Assembly (NCBI RefSeq): GCF_964036595.1
Contig: NZ_OZ038523.1
Span: forward strand, 2,176,501 to 2,240,500
Origin: Tenacibaculum sp. 190524A05c
GTDB lineage: Bacteria; Bacteroidota; Bacteroidia; Flavobacteriales; Flavobacteriaceae
Direction: 5' to 3'
DNA length: 64,000 nt
Both the position numbers and the translations under genes were made by a program. The notes under the pieces are model-generated. The model saw nothing but the letters and a program-made list of their open reading frames with translations, searched no databases and was not told where the DNA came from. Shown piece by piece: positions 1-8,655 of this stretch (positions are counted from its first letter, which is position 1; every line of letters starts with the position of its first letter).

Positions 1-1591
1 AATTTCCTCCACCTCTTTTACCTCCAAAAACTCTTCCTCCTGTTCCAGTAAGAGAAGTTCTATTAGGATCAACTTCTACGTGACTCGCATCAACTCTTTG
101 AAATAAATGCGTTAATGATTCTTGTGTTGCTTGAATTGATTCTTTACTTCCTGTAACATGACTTGCTACAACATTACTTTGAATGAAGTAATCACGATTA
201 TGCCATTCATGACGAAAATCTAATCCTCCTGTGTATGCTGCTTTTCTCAAGAAACTTAAATCATCATTTAAATTTCTATTTGTAGAAGTAAAAATTCCAC
301 CGATATAACTATTACGATCATTAAAGTCTTTTTGAACTCTAGCTACAAAGTAATTTGTTAATGGTTCTACCAACTCTTCTCTCCTATTTCCATTATTATC
401 AATCTCAGCATATTCATTTGAAGTCACAGTTTCTAAAACTCCAATAGACCAACCATCTCTAGTTTTACCAGAAAATTTTGCGGCTCCTAAAATTGTTGTA
501 TTAATTGGGATATCAGCAAACTCTCCATCATTAAGATCTACTCCTCCTTGCGGAGCTCTACCAATCCTTCTACTATAGAAAACATTATCTGGTCCGTTAG
601 CAAATCTGAAATCGAAAATGTTTTTATTCTCAACAAAAAATGGTCGTTGTTCATTAAAGAAAATCTGGAATCCATCTAAAGCAATAGCTCCAGGATCTGC
701 TTCAACTTGGCCAAAATCAGGATTAACAGTTAAATCTAAAGTTAGATCATTTGTAATTCCAATTTTCGCATCTAAACCTGCATTTACACTAAAATCACTT
801 CCATCTCTAAAAGGATTACCCCCTTCTTTCTCATAAGTATCATATTGAAAAACAGTAAATGGTTGTATCTCTAACTGTTTCTGAGATTTTAGACCTTTTA
901 ATCCATGTAGTTCTCCGGCTTCACTTATAAAACCAGATACTTCATTAGGAATTCTTTGCCAAAGAGAACGTTCTTGTTCTCTAAAAAATGTCCTATTGAT
1001 ATTTAAACCCCAAACCTGTTCTTCTGCTTTACCAAATCTTAATTGAGTGAATGGTATTTTCATTTCTGCAGTCCATCCTTTATCATCAACTACTGCATCA
1101 GTATACCAAATAGGATTCCAACTCGCATCCCAATCTTGCCCGTTTTGAGTGGCTAATTCCTCTCCTTTTACACCAGCAGCAGTTACAGTGAATACGAATG
1201 CAGTTCTTTTATCATGATAACTATCTATAATTACATTGATTCTATCCCCAGCGAATCCATCTCTTCTTGACAGACGTTGTTCAATTTTTTCTGGTTCATC
1301 ATCAAATGCTCTTAAAGCAACATATAGATACTTATCATCGTAACCAATTTTAAATTTTGTCTGATATGTAGGAGGCTTCCCTTCATCTGGTGCCTTCTCA
1401 ACAAAGTCCGTACCCCAGTCTAAATGATCCCAAGCTTGATCTGTAATTACACCATCTATCTCAGGTAAAGTCTTCATCCTTTTAGTGACATACTTCTTTT
1501 TTGGAACCGCAACAGTTCCTGAACTCTCTTGACTATATAGATTCTGGAATAAAAATAATCCAAAAATTGGGAGTAAATATCTTGTTCTCAT
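1..1591 (-). CDS. DUF5916 outer-membrane protein with CBM9-like N-terminal domain (3' end missing)
   Basis: The reading frame opens with ATG at 1589-1591 on the minus strand and runs without a stop to the window edge, giving about 530 codons; the C-terminus lies outside. The start MRTRYLLPIFGLFLFQNLYS is a signal peptide. Residues about 35-215 resemble the carbohydrate-binding family 9-like domain, which begins 'LPEIDGVITDQAWD'. From about residue 235 comes the DUF5916 barrel region with its hallmark 'NPDFGQVEADPGAI' followed by 'NEQRPFFVENKNIF'. Family members are predicted outer-membrane proteins of Bacteroidota with no established substrate. It is divergent from rplM across 187 bp. Family assignment is strong; function is unknown. 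Confidence 0.85.
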   Translation of the reverse strand, partial: MRTRYLLPIFGLFLFQNLYSQESSGTVAVPKKKYVTKRMKTLPEIDGVITDQAWDHLDWGTDFVEKAPDEGKPPTYQTKFKIGYDDKYLYVALRAFDDEPEKIEQRLSRRDGFAGDRINVIIDSYHDKRTAFVFTVTAAGVKGEELATQNGQDWDASWNPIWYTDAVVDDKGWTAEMKIPFTQLRFGKAEEQVWGLNINRTFFREQERSLWQRIPNEVSGFISEAGELHGLKGLKSQKQLEIQPFTVFQYDTYEKEGGNPFRDGSDFSVNAGLDAKIGITNDLTLDLTVNPDFGQVEADPGAIALDGFQIFFNEQRPFFVENKNIFDFRFANGPDNVFYSRRIGRAPQGGVDLNDGEFADIPINTTILGAAKFSGKTRDGWSIGVLETVTSNEYAEIDNNGNRREELVEPLTNYFVARVQKDFNDRNSYIGGIFTSTNRNLNDDLSFLRKAAYTGGLDFRHEWHNRDYFIQSNVVASHVTGSKESIQATQESLTHLFQRVDASHVEVDPNRTSLTGTGGRVFGGKRGGGN

Positions 1592-1692
1592 CAGTAGGTT
1601 TTAATCCGACATCAAAAGTACCGCAGAATTCTCTTAATAATATGTTAATTTAAAATGAGCATTTCATAATTTAAAACAAAAGCAACTTACTA

Positions 1693-1723
1693 TTTGTCAG
1701 TAAAATAAATAATTGTAAATTTG
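1693..1723 (+). promoter_or_regulatory. Promoter of rplM-rpsI
   Basis: A Bacteroidota-type promoter is readable: TTTG at 1693-1696, 19 nt, then TAAATTTG at 1716-1723, matching the TTTG/TAnnTTTG consensus exactly. Transcription would begin about 5-8 nt downstream, leaving a leader of roughly 50 nt before the rplM ATG at 1779. Confidence 0.75.
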
Positions 1724-1778
1724 CACTCCTTTTTGAAGGAAAAATTAAATTATTAATAGACAAAAACTATATCGTGTT

Positions 1779-2234
1779 ATGAACACATTAAGTTACAAAA
1801 CGGTATCGGCTAACAAAGCTACTGTAAACAAAGAGTGGGTTTTAGTTGATGCGGACGGGCAGTCACTAGGTCGTTTAGCTTCTAAAGTTGCAAAACTTAT
1901 TAGAGGTAAACACAAGACAAACTACACTCCACACGTTGACTGTGGTGATAACGTAATTATCATCAATGCAGACAAAGTTGAATTAACTGGAAGCAAGTGG
2001 ACTAACAAAACTTACTTACGTCACACTGGTTACCCAGGTGGACAAAAATCTCTTACTGCACAAGAAATTTTCGACAAAAATCCTGCGAGATTAGTAGAGA
2101 AAGCAGTAAAAGGTATGTTACCTAAAAACAAATTAGGTAGCGCATTATTTAGAAATTTATATGTATATGTTGGTACAGAGCACGGACAAGAAGCTCAAAA
2201 GCCACAAACTATTAACCTTAACGATCTTAAATAA
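1779..2234 (+). CDS. rplM: 50S ribosomal protein L13
   Basis: 151 aa, the usual bacteroidotal length. The N-terminal 'WVLVDADGQSLGRLAS' and central 'HTGYPGGQKSLTA' are L13 signatures. L13 is an early-assembly protein of the large subunit that binds 23S rRNA. The stop codon overlaps the rpsI start by one base (TAATG at 2232-2236), so L13 and S9 are translationally coupled, as in most bacteria. The ATG at 1779 follows a clear promoter at 1693-1723. Nothing unusual. Confidence 0.98.
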   Translation: MNTLSYKTVSANKATVNKEWVLVDADGQSLGRLASKVAKLIRGKHKTNYTPHVDCGDNVIIINADKVELTGSKWTNKTYLRHTGYPGGQKSLTAQEIFDKNPARLVEKAVKGMLPKNKLGSALFRNLYVYVGTEHGQEAQKPQTINLNDLK

Positions 2235-2620
2235 TGGAAACAGTTCACAAAATCGGTAGAAGAAAAACAGCTGTTGCACGTGTATATGTTTCTGAAGGAA
2301 GTGGAAACATCACAATCAACAAAAGAGAATTAAATAATTATTTCACTACACCAACTTTACAATATAAAGTTCAACAACCATTAATGTTAACTGAGAACTT
2401 AGCTTCTTATGACATTAAAGTAAATGTTTATGGTGGTGGTGTTACAGGACAAGCTGAAGCTATTCGTTTAGCAATTACAAGAGCTTTAGTGTCTATCAAT
2501 GAAGATCACAGATCTGTGTTGAAACCAGAAGGATTATTAACTCGTGATCCAAGAATGGTTGAACGTAAGAAATTCGGTCAGAAGAAAGCACGTAAGAAAT
2601 TCCAGTTCTCTAAACGTTAA
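2234..2620 (+). CDS. rpsI: 30S ribosomal protein S9
   Basis: 128 aa, full length. 'IGRRKTAVARVYV' near the start and the basic C-terminal tail ending in 'KKFQFSKR' are diagnostic of S9, whose C-terminal tail reaches the ribosomal P site. It begins one base into the rplM stop codon. The gap of about 150 bp to rpsB contains an inverted repeat, so rpsB may be a separate or leader-regulated unit. Confidence 0.98.
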   Translation: METVHKIGRRKTAVARVYVSEGSGNITINKRELNNYFTTPTLQYKVQQPLMLTENLASYDIKVNVYGGGVTGQAEAIRLAITRALVSINEDHRSVLKPEGLLTRDPRMVERKKFGQKKARKKFQFSKR

Positions 2621-2708
2621 TATTATACTGGACTTGTTTCAGTATCCATTAATTGTTTCGAGACTGTTATTTATAAGAGTATATTATTTATTAACAGTTT
2701 AGTATCTA

Positions 2709-2740
2709 AATATTTCAGACTTAATAACTACTGAAATATT
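2709..2740 (+). promoter_or_regulatory. Inverted repeat in rpsB leader
   Basis: AATATTTCAG at 2709-2718 and its exact complement CTGAAATATT at 2731-2740 can form a 10-bp stem with a 12-nt loop, ending 31 nt before the rpsB ATG (2772). No U-run follows, so it does not look like a terminator. It could be an RNA leader element for ribosomal-protein control; that role is inference. Confidence 0.5.
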
Positions 2741-2771
2741 GCGAAAACAGAACGTAAACACATTTATTAAA

Positions 2772-3530
2772 ATGGCAAACATTCAAGAATTATTAGAAAA
2801 TGGAGTACACTTCGGTCACTTAACTAGAAAGTGGAATCCAAACATGGCTCCATACATTTATACAGAGCGTAATGGTGTTCACATCATCGATTTGTATAAA
2901 ACTTCTGCTAAGATTGACGAAGCTAAAGCTGCGTTAAACAAGATTGCAAACTCAGGACGTAAAATCTTATTCGTTGCTACAAAGAAGCAAGCTAAAGATA
3001 TCGTTGCTGAAAAAGCAAAATCAGTAAACATGCCTTACATTACTGAAAGATGGCCAGGTGGTATGTTAACTAACTTTGTTACTATCCGTAAAGCTGTAAA
3101 GAAAATGGCTTCTATTGATAGAATGAAGCAAGATGGTTCTTTTGATGCATTATCTAAAAGAGAAAAATTACAAATCAACCGTCAACGTGAAAAATTAGAA
3201 AAGAACTTAGGTTCTATCTCTGATATGACTCGTTTACCAGGTGCATTATTTGTAATTGATGTAAAGAAAGAGCACATTGCTATTGCAGAAGCTCAAAAAT
3301 TAAACATTCCAATCTTTGCAATGGTTGATACAAACTCTGATCCAAGACCGATCGATTTTGTAATTCCTGCAAATGATGATGCTTCTAAGTCTATTGACAA
3401 AGTTTTATCTTATGTTACTGAAGCAATTTCTGAAGGATTAGCTGAAAGAAAAGCTGATAAAGAAAAAGCTAAAGCTGACAAAGAAGTTGAGACTAAGAAT
3501 GAAGAAGTAAAGGCTGAAGAAGCTAAATAA
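2772..3530 (+). CDS. rpsB: 30S ribosomal protein S2
   Basis: 252 aa from the ATG at 2772. A TTG 33 nt upstream is in frame, but its extra residues precede the conserved start 'MANIQELLENGVHFGH' and sit at a predicted leader hairpin, so I reject it. 'HFGHLTRKWNPNM', 'ERWPGGMLTN' and 'LFVIDVKKEHIAIAEA' are S2 hallmarks. The Lys/Glu-rich tail after residue 225 is typical of Bacteroidota. S2 joins late to the 30S subunit. It pairs with tsf downstream, but a terminator-like hairpin at 3540-3567 lies between them. Confidence 0.97.
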   Translation: MANIQELLENGVHFGHLTRKWNPNMAPYIYTERNGVHIIDLYKTSAKIDEAKAALNKIANSGRKILFVATKKQAKDIVAEKAKSVNMPYITERWPGGMLTNFVTIRKAVKKMASIDRMKQDGSFDALSKREKLQINRQREKLEKNLGSISDMTRLPGALFVIDVKKEHIAIAEAQKLNIPIFAMVDTNSDPRPIDFVIPANDDASKSIDKVLSYVTEAISEGLAERKADKEKAKADKEVETKNEEVKAEEAK

Positions 3531-3539
3531 ATTTTAATT

Positions 3540-3567
3540 TAAAGGTTTCATCACATTGAAACCTTTA
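3540..3567 (+). terminator. Intrinsic terminator between rpsB and tsf
   Basis: AAAGGTTTCA (3541-3550) pairs with TGAAACCTTT (3557-3566), extended by one T-A pair, around a 6-nt loop. It is followed by a T-rich tract. It would end or attenuate rpsB transcripts before tsf. Confidence 0.8.
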
Positions 3568-3616
3568 TTTTATTTTATCATTGTAATTATTAATACAACT
3601 AATAAAAAAAAATAAA

Positions 3617-4585
3617 ATGTCAAAAATTAGCGCTGCTGACGTAAAAAAATTAAGAGAGACTACTGGTGCAGGAATGATGGACTGTAAGAAGGCTTTAGTA
3701 GAAGCAGAAGGAGACTTCGATAAAGCAATTGAAATCTTACGTAAAAAAGGACAAAAGATTGCTGCTAAAAGAGCTGATCGTGATTCATCTGAAGGTGTAG
3801 CTATCGCTAAAGTTAGTGAAGATAACACTTATGGTGTTGCTATCGTTTTAGCTTGTGAAACTGATTTCGTTGCTAAAAATGATACATATAAAGAATTAGC
3901 TCAACAGTTTGTTGATATCGCTATTAACTTTACTAACAAAGAAGATTTCTTAGCTGCTGATTTTGGAGATGGTAATACTGTTGCTGAAAAATTAATTGAG
4001 CAAACTGGTGTAATCGGTGAGAAAATCGAAGTTCCATCTTTTGAAAGAGTTGAAGCTCCTTACGTAGGATCATATACTCACGTAGGTAAGATTGCTGCTT
4101 TAGTAGGACTTACTAATACAAATGAGAAAGCTGCTGAATTAACTAAAGATTTAGCAATGCAAGCTGCTTCTATGGGAGCAACTACTTTATCTTATAAAGA
4201 TTTCTCTCCAGAGTATGTAGCTGCTGAAACTGATGCTAGAATTGCTGCTATCATCAAAGATAATGAAGAGTTAGTTCGTTTAGGTAAAACTTTAAAGAAC
4301 GTACCTCAATTCGTTTCTAGATTACAGTTAACTGACGAAGCTTTAGCTCAAGCTGAAGAAGCTGCTAAAGAGCAATTAAAAGCTGAAGGTAAACCAGAGC
4401 AAATCTGGGACAAAATCTTACCAGGAAAAATGGAAAGATTTATTTCTGATAACACTACTTTAGATCAAGAGCAGTGTTTATTAGATCAAAAATTCATCAA
4501 GGATGAGAAGAAAACTGTTGCAGAATATGTTTCTTCTTATGGTGATGTAGAAGTTAAAAACTTCGTAAGAGTTACTTTAGGGTAA
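3617..4585 (+). CDS. tsf: Translation elongation factor Ts
   Basis: 322 aa. The N-terminal UBA-like domain 'VKKLRETTGAGMMDCKKAL' and the 'ETDFVAKND' motif (about residues 79-87) are diagnostic. EF-Ts exchanges GDP on EF-Tu in the cytoplasm. The length of just over 320 aa is normal for Bacteroidota, with a dimerisation domain insertion. A strong terminator follows at 4607-4636. It starts 86 nt after rpsB, past a terminator-like hairpin, so expression relative to rpsB may be set by readthrough. Confidence 0.97.
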   Translation: MSKISAADVKKLRETTGAGMMDCKKALVEAEGDFDKAIEILRKKGQKIAAKRADRDSSEGVAIAKVSEDNTYGVAIVLACETDFVAKNDTYKELAQQFVDIAINFTNKEDFLAADFGDGNTVAEKLIEQTGVIGEKIEVPSFERVEAPYVGSYTHVGKIAALVGLTNTNEKAAELTKDLAMQAASMGATTLSYKDFSPEYVAAETDARIAAIIKDNEELVRLGKTLKNVPQFVSRLQLTDEALAQAEEAAKEQLKAEGKPEQIWDKILPGKMERFISDNTTLDQEQCLLDQKFIKDEKKTVAEYVSSYGDVEVKNFVRVTLG

Positions 4586-4606
4586 TTTCTTTCTAACATA
4601 TTTTAT

Positions 4607-4636
4607 AAAAGACCTTTGAATATTCAAAGGTCTTTT
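4607..4636 (+). terminator. Intrinsic terminator after tsf
   Basis: AAAAGACCTTTGAA (4607-4620) is perfectly complementary to 4623-4636. The practical loop is about 6 nt, and T-rich sequence follows. It sits 22 nt after the tsf stop. Confidence 0.88.
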
Positions 4637-4657
4637 TATTTTTACAATAAAAATTTT

Positions 4658-4900
4658 ATGAAAAAAATTATCGCTATTCTGTTTATCATAATTTCGATTT
4701 TTTTATCGATCGGATTCCTGATTCAAATTCCAGAAATAATCACTAATCTTTCTAGAGCAAACAATTCATACGGAATTGGCTACTTGATTGGCTCTTTGTT
4801 GCCTTTAGTTTTTACCTTTGGACTTTTTAGGATCGGTTTAAAATGGTTAAAATCAAAACCAAAAAATAATAATGAAATTCAAAACATAGGCATCGATTAA
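4658..4900 (+). CDS. Small hypothetical two-TM membrane protein
   Basis: 80 aa from the ATG at 4658. A longer TTG-initiated frame would start inside the tsf terminator and is rejected. Two hydrophobic segments (about residues 2-22 and 41-64) are separated by a short loop with 'NNSYGIGYLIGS'; a charged Lys/Asn tail follows. No recognised family. It sits between tsf and a convergent T9SS gene, where other Bacteroidota usually proceed to pyrH. The frame is intact and plausible, but expression is unproven. Confidence 0.55.
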   Translation: MKKIIAILFIIISIFLSIGFLIQIPEIITNLSRANNSYGIGYLIGSLLPLVFTFGLFRIGLKWLKSKPKNNNEIQNIGID

Positions 4901-4919
4901 TAAAAAGATTAACTAATTT

Positions 4920-7064
4920 TTATTTCTTAATGAACTTCATTTTTTTCTCACCATTATTTATTGACAACACATAAACCCCACTGTTTAATCCTCCTACTTC
5001 AACCTCTAAAGTATCTTGATTAAGTTCTTTTCTAATCAATTCCTCACCCAGCAAACTGTAAATAATCACATTTTTAGTTCTTTCAGTAAAATCCATTTGA
5101 ATCTTTAGGACTTCATCTACTGGATTCGGAAATAATCTCACCAAATCATTCTCATAACTCAAATCATCAGTACTTAAAACTGACGACTCACAATCTTCAC
5201 CAGGCAAATTGTAGCATCTATTCGCTGGACCCAATTTTGGATTCCAATCTATTCCAGCTAACCATAGCTCTCCATTATATTCATAAGCCCCAACATCCGG
5301 TGCAGCTCCTTTAAATCCATCTGTAATACCCGTAATCTCGATTCCTTTGTCAATAGCACTTGCCCCATTCGTTAAGTTAAATTTTCCATTAGCTATGTTA
5401 TTGAAATCAGTATTCTGTGCAATAAGATTGTTTTTTTTATCTGACTGAGGTTCCCACTCTCCTTTAAAACCAAGGTTATTCCAAACTCTTACATTTGTAA
5501 ATGCCGTACCTGCTTTATGCCAAGCTCCCATTTCATCAGAATTATTCCAAAACGTATTATTAAAAACATCAATATCTTTACCGTCCCAATTGATTTGAAC
5601 ACCTGTCCATTCTGTATTCCAAACCACATTATGATGAACTGAAAAGGCCTCCGCATCATTATCTAAATAAATGCCAGCAGCCTTCTTTTTATCACCTCTT
5701 GATGCTGTATCATGAAACCAATTATGATGAATTTCTGTATTCTGTGGACCACCAACAGTATAAAAAGTGGCACAATCATCTGCAATTAAATTACTTTTAT
5801 ACACATCATTATAAGCAATTTCACAACGATTACCATTGAAGTTTATTCCATCTCTTCCACCGTTAAAAATAGTATTATTCAGAATTTTATTATCAGTTCC
5901 TCCTCTGGCAACTAATGGCGCGTCATAGGAACCTAAATAATTAAAATCATGGATGTAACAGTTTTTCAACAAATTAAAACTACCTCCTAATCGAACTCCA
6001 GTTGCAGCACTAAATCCAATTTCACACTTGTCAACTACATTGTTTGTTCCGTTAACTTCAATGCTCGGTTTTCCAGCATTGAAACCTTTAAATATTCCCT
6101 GAGTATGATTTCCGTAAAACGAGGAAACACCAAAGAGCTTATTATTATTTGAATTGGATTTCAACTCGATCCCTCCACCAAATACAGCGATATTTCTAAT
6201 CTCTATATGACTCCTTTGATTCAAATCGATAGTTAAACTTCTTCTTCTCATTTGAACTAAACCATCATTCGGTTTATTCCCACCAGGTAGAATCACGAAT
6301 AATTCTTTGGTTGAACTATCAAACCACCATTCGTTTTCATAATCCAATGCTCCTTTAACACCTTCCAAATAAAAATCTCCTTTATCTGCCGGAGCATGAA
6401 AAGTTCTAATCCATGTTGGGTTCTTATCTAGTACAAAATTCACTCTTCCTGCCGCACTCGAAGTAATGAATGATTTCCAGGCAATCCATCCAGATCCAGG
6501 CTTGTCACCATAGAAAAAAACCGAACCACCAGTCCAATTTATATTTGGAATTTTAGAAGAAGTTAAATACGCTCCATTCACGACATCTGAAGGACTTCCT
6601 CCGTCATTTCTTAAAGAATTAAGAGTAAATGGGTTTCCATCAGTATTATTCGGCCATCTCGCTAAGTCCATGGCAGTACTTCCATTCATGACAAAATTAT
6701 CCTGTCCCAAATCCCAATCAACTTTTATCTTGTAGATATTTCCTGTATCATTAATCCAGCCACTTAGACTTTCCATTGCACTAATAATAACTTTTTCATT
6801 GTCTTTTGATGTGTAAATAATCGGGTTCCCAGAAACTCCTGATCTATCTGGACGTAGAATTTCTTCATAGACTCCTTCTCCAATTATAATTACATCTCCA
6901 GGTTGAGCAATAGAAGAAGCTTTGGCTATAGTTTTAAAGGGCTTAGTTATTGTTCCCGTGTAGGTATCATCACCCGATTTGGAAACATAAATATCTTTAC
7001 TATAGGTTAGAGAACAACAAAAAAGGAACACTAATAACAGTGCTTTTGCGTAATAAGTTTTCAT
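4920..7064 (-). CDS. T9SS-secreted right-handed beta-helix protein
   Basis: 714 aa. A signal peptide (about 1-22, ending near 'LTYS') is followed by 'DIYVSKSGDDTYTG' and 'PGDVIIIGEGVYEE', the N-terminal cap typical of right-handed parallel beta-helix proteins of the polysaccharide-lyase/DUF1565 type. Asn-rich helical rungs such as 'NNTIFNGGRDGINFNGN' run through about residues 290-560. The last 75 residues ('LFPNPVDEVLKIQM' to 'MKFIKK') form a T9SS type A sorting domain, so the protein is exported across the outer membrane. It probably acts on a polysaccharide; I cannot place it in a lyase family or point to catalytic residues. It lies convergent to the preceding small gene and splits tsf from pyrH. 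Confidence 0.85.
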   Translation of the reverse strand: MKTYYAKALLLVFLFCCSLTYSKDIYVSKSGDDTYTGTITKPFKTIAKASSIAQPGDVIIIGEGVYEEILRPDRSGVSGNPIIYTSKDNEKVIISAMESLSGWINDTGNIYKIKVDWDLGQDNFVMNGSTAMDLARWPNNTDGNPFTLNSLRNDGGSPSDVVNGAYLTSSKIPNINWTGGSVFFYGDKPGSGWIAWKSFITSSAAGRVNFVLDKNPTWIRTFHAPADKGDFYLEGVKGALDYENEWWFDSSTKELFVILPGGNKPNDGLVQMRRRSLTIDLNQRSHIEIRNIAVFGGGIELKSNSNNNKLFGVSSFYGNHTQGIFKGFNAGKPSIEVNGTNNVVDKCEIGFSAATGVRLGGSFNLLKNCYIHDFNYLGSYDAPLVARGGTDNKILNNTIFNGGRDGINFNGNRCEIAYNDVYKSNLIADDCATFYTVGGPQNTEIHHNWFHDTASRGDKKKAAGIYLDNDAEAFSVHHNVVWNTEWTGVQINWDGKDIDVFNNTFWNNSDEMGAWHKAGTAFTNVRVWNNLGFKGEWEPQSDKKNNLIAQNTDFNNIANGKFNLTNGASAIDKGIEITGITDGFKGAAPDVGAYEYNGELWLAGIDWNPKLGPANRCYNLPGEDCESSVLSTDDLSYENDLVRLFPNPVDEVLKIQMDFTERTKNVIIYSLLGEELIRKELNQDTLEVEVGGLNSGVYVLSINNGEKKMKFIKK

Positions 7065-7151
7065 GATGATTGTAGTTTGATTGTTTAATAGTATGTATAG
7101 GTTAATTACTTATTTCAACTAAACTAAGAAACCACTTAATTAGTATTTTGA

Positions 7152-7961
<810 letters not shown>

Positions 7962-8005
7962 AATCATATTGAAATTCAATACTGATTTATAAATATTATA
8001 GTGAG

Positions 8006-8560
8006 ATGACTGAAGAAATAGATTTTATATTAGATAGCACAAAAGAAGCAATGGATAGCGCAATTTCTCATTTAGAGAAAGAATTACGTAGTATTAGAGC
8101 TGGTAAAGCTTCTCCAGCAATGTTAGCAAATGTACAAGTTGATTATTATGGATCTGCAACACCATTAAGTCAAGTAGCTAATGTAAATACTCCAGATGCA
8201 AGAACAATTTCTATTCAACCATGGGAAAAAAATATGTTACAAGAAATTGAAAAAGCTATTATGATTGCTAATTTAGGTTTCAACCCTATGAACAATGGTG
8301 AAAGTATTATAATTAATGTTCCACCATTAACAGAGGAGCGTCGTCGTGATCTTGCAAAACAAGCTAAAGCTGAGGCTGAAAATGCTAAAGTGGGAGTTAG
8401 AAATGCAAGAAAAGATGCAAATAATGAGATCAAAAAGTTAGACGTTTCTGACGATATGAAGAAAAATACAGAAGCTGATATCCAAACTTTAACAGATAAT
8501 TACGTGAAGCAAATTGACGAGAAATATGCTGTTAAGGAAAAAGAAATCATGACTGTATAA
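8006..8560 (+). CDS. frr: Ribosome recycling factor
   Basis: 184 aa, full length. 'LRSIRAGKASPAML' and 'NVPPLTEERRRDLAK' are RRF signatures. With EF-G it splits the post-termination ribosome. The pyrH-frr pairing is conserved across bacteria. A strong terminator begins 20 nt after the stop, directly abutting the promoter of the next gene. Confidence 0.97.
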   Translation: MTEEIDFILDSTKEAMDSAISHLEKELRSIRAGKASPAMLANVQVDYYGSATPLSQVANVNTPDARTISIQPWEKNMLQEIEKAIMIANLGFNPMNNGESIIINVPPLTEERRRDLAKQAKAEAENAKVGVRNARKDANNEIKKLDVSDDMKKNTEADIQTLTDNYVKQIDEKYAVKEKEIMTV

Positions 8561-8580
8561 TCAAAAAATAACATGCAGAA

Positions 8581-8605
8581 AAAGAGTGTTTTTAGAACAC
8601 TCTTT
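8581..8605 (+). terminator. Intrinsic terminator after frr
   Basis: AAAGAGTGTT (8581-8590) pairs with AACACTCTTT (8596-8605) around a 5-nt loop, followed by more T residues. Confidence 0.9.
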
Positions 8606-8607
8606 TT

Positions 8608-8640
8608 TTTGTTCTATTACCTCTTTTTAACCTACCTTTG
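8608..8640 (+). promoter_or_regulatory. Promoter of the MMPL exporter gene
   Basis: TTTG at 8608-8611, 21 nt, then TACCTTTG at 8633-8640. The -33 box overlaps the T-tract of the frr terminator. The leader before the ATG at 8656 would be about 10 nt. Confidence 0.65.
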
Positions 8641-8655
8641 CACAAACTTTTTTGA

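Noticed and set aside
618..836. 72-codon plus-strand frame opposite the DUF5916 gene
   Set aside because: Antisense to a clear coding region with no recognisable product.
2739..2771. In-frame TTG extension of rpsB
   Set aside because: It precedes the conserved S2 N-terminus and begins within the leader inverted repeat.
3565..3828. 87-codon minus-strand frame opposite tsf
   Set aside because: Shadow of tsf codons; no family similarity or start context.
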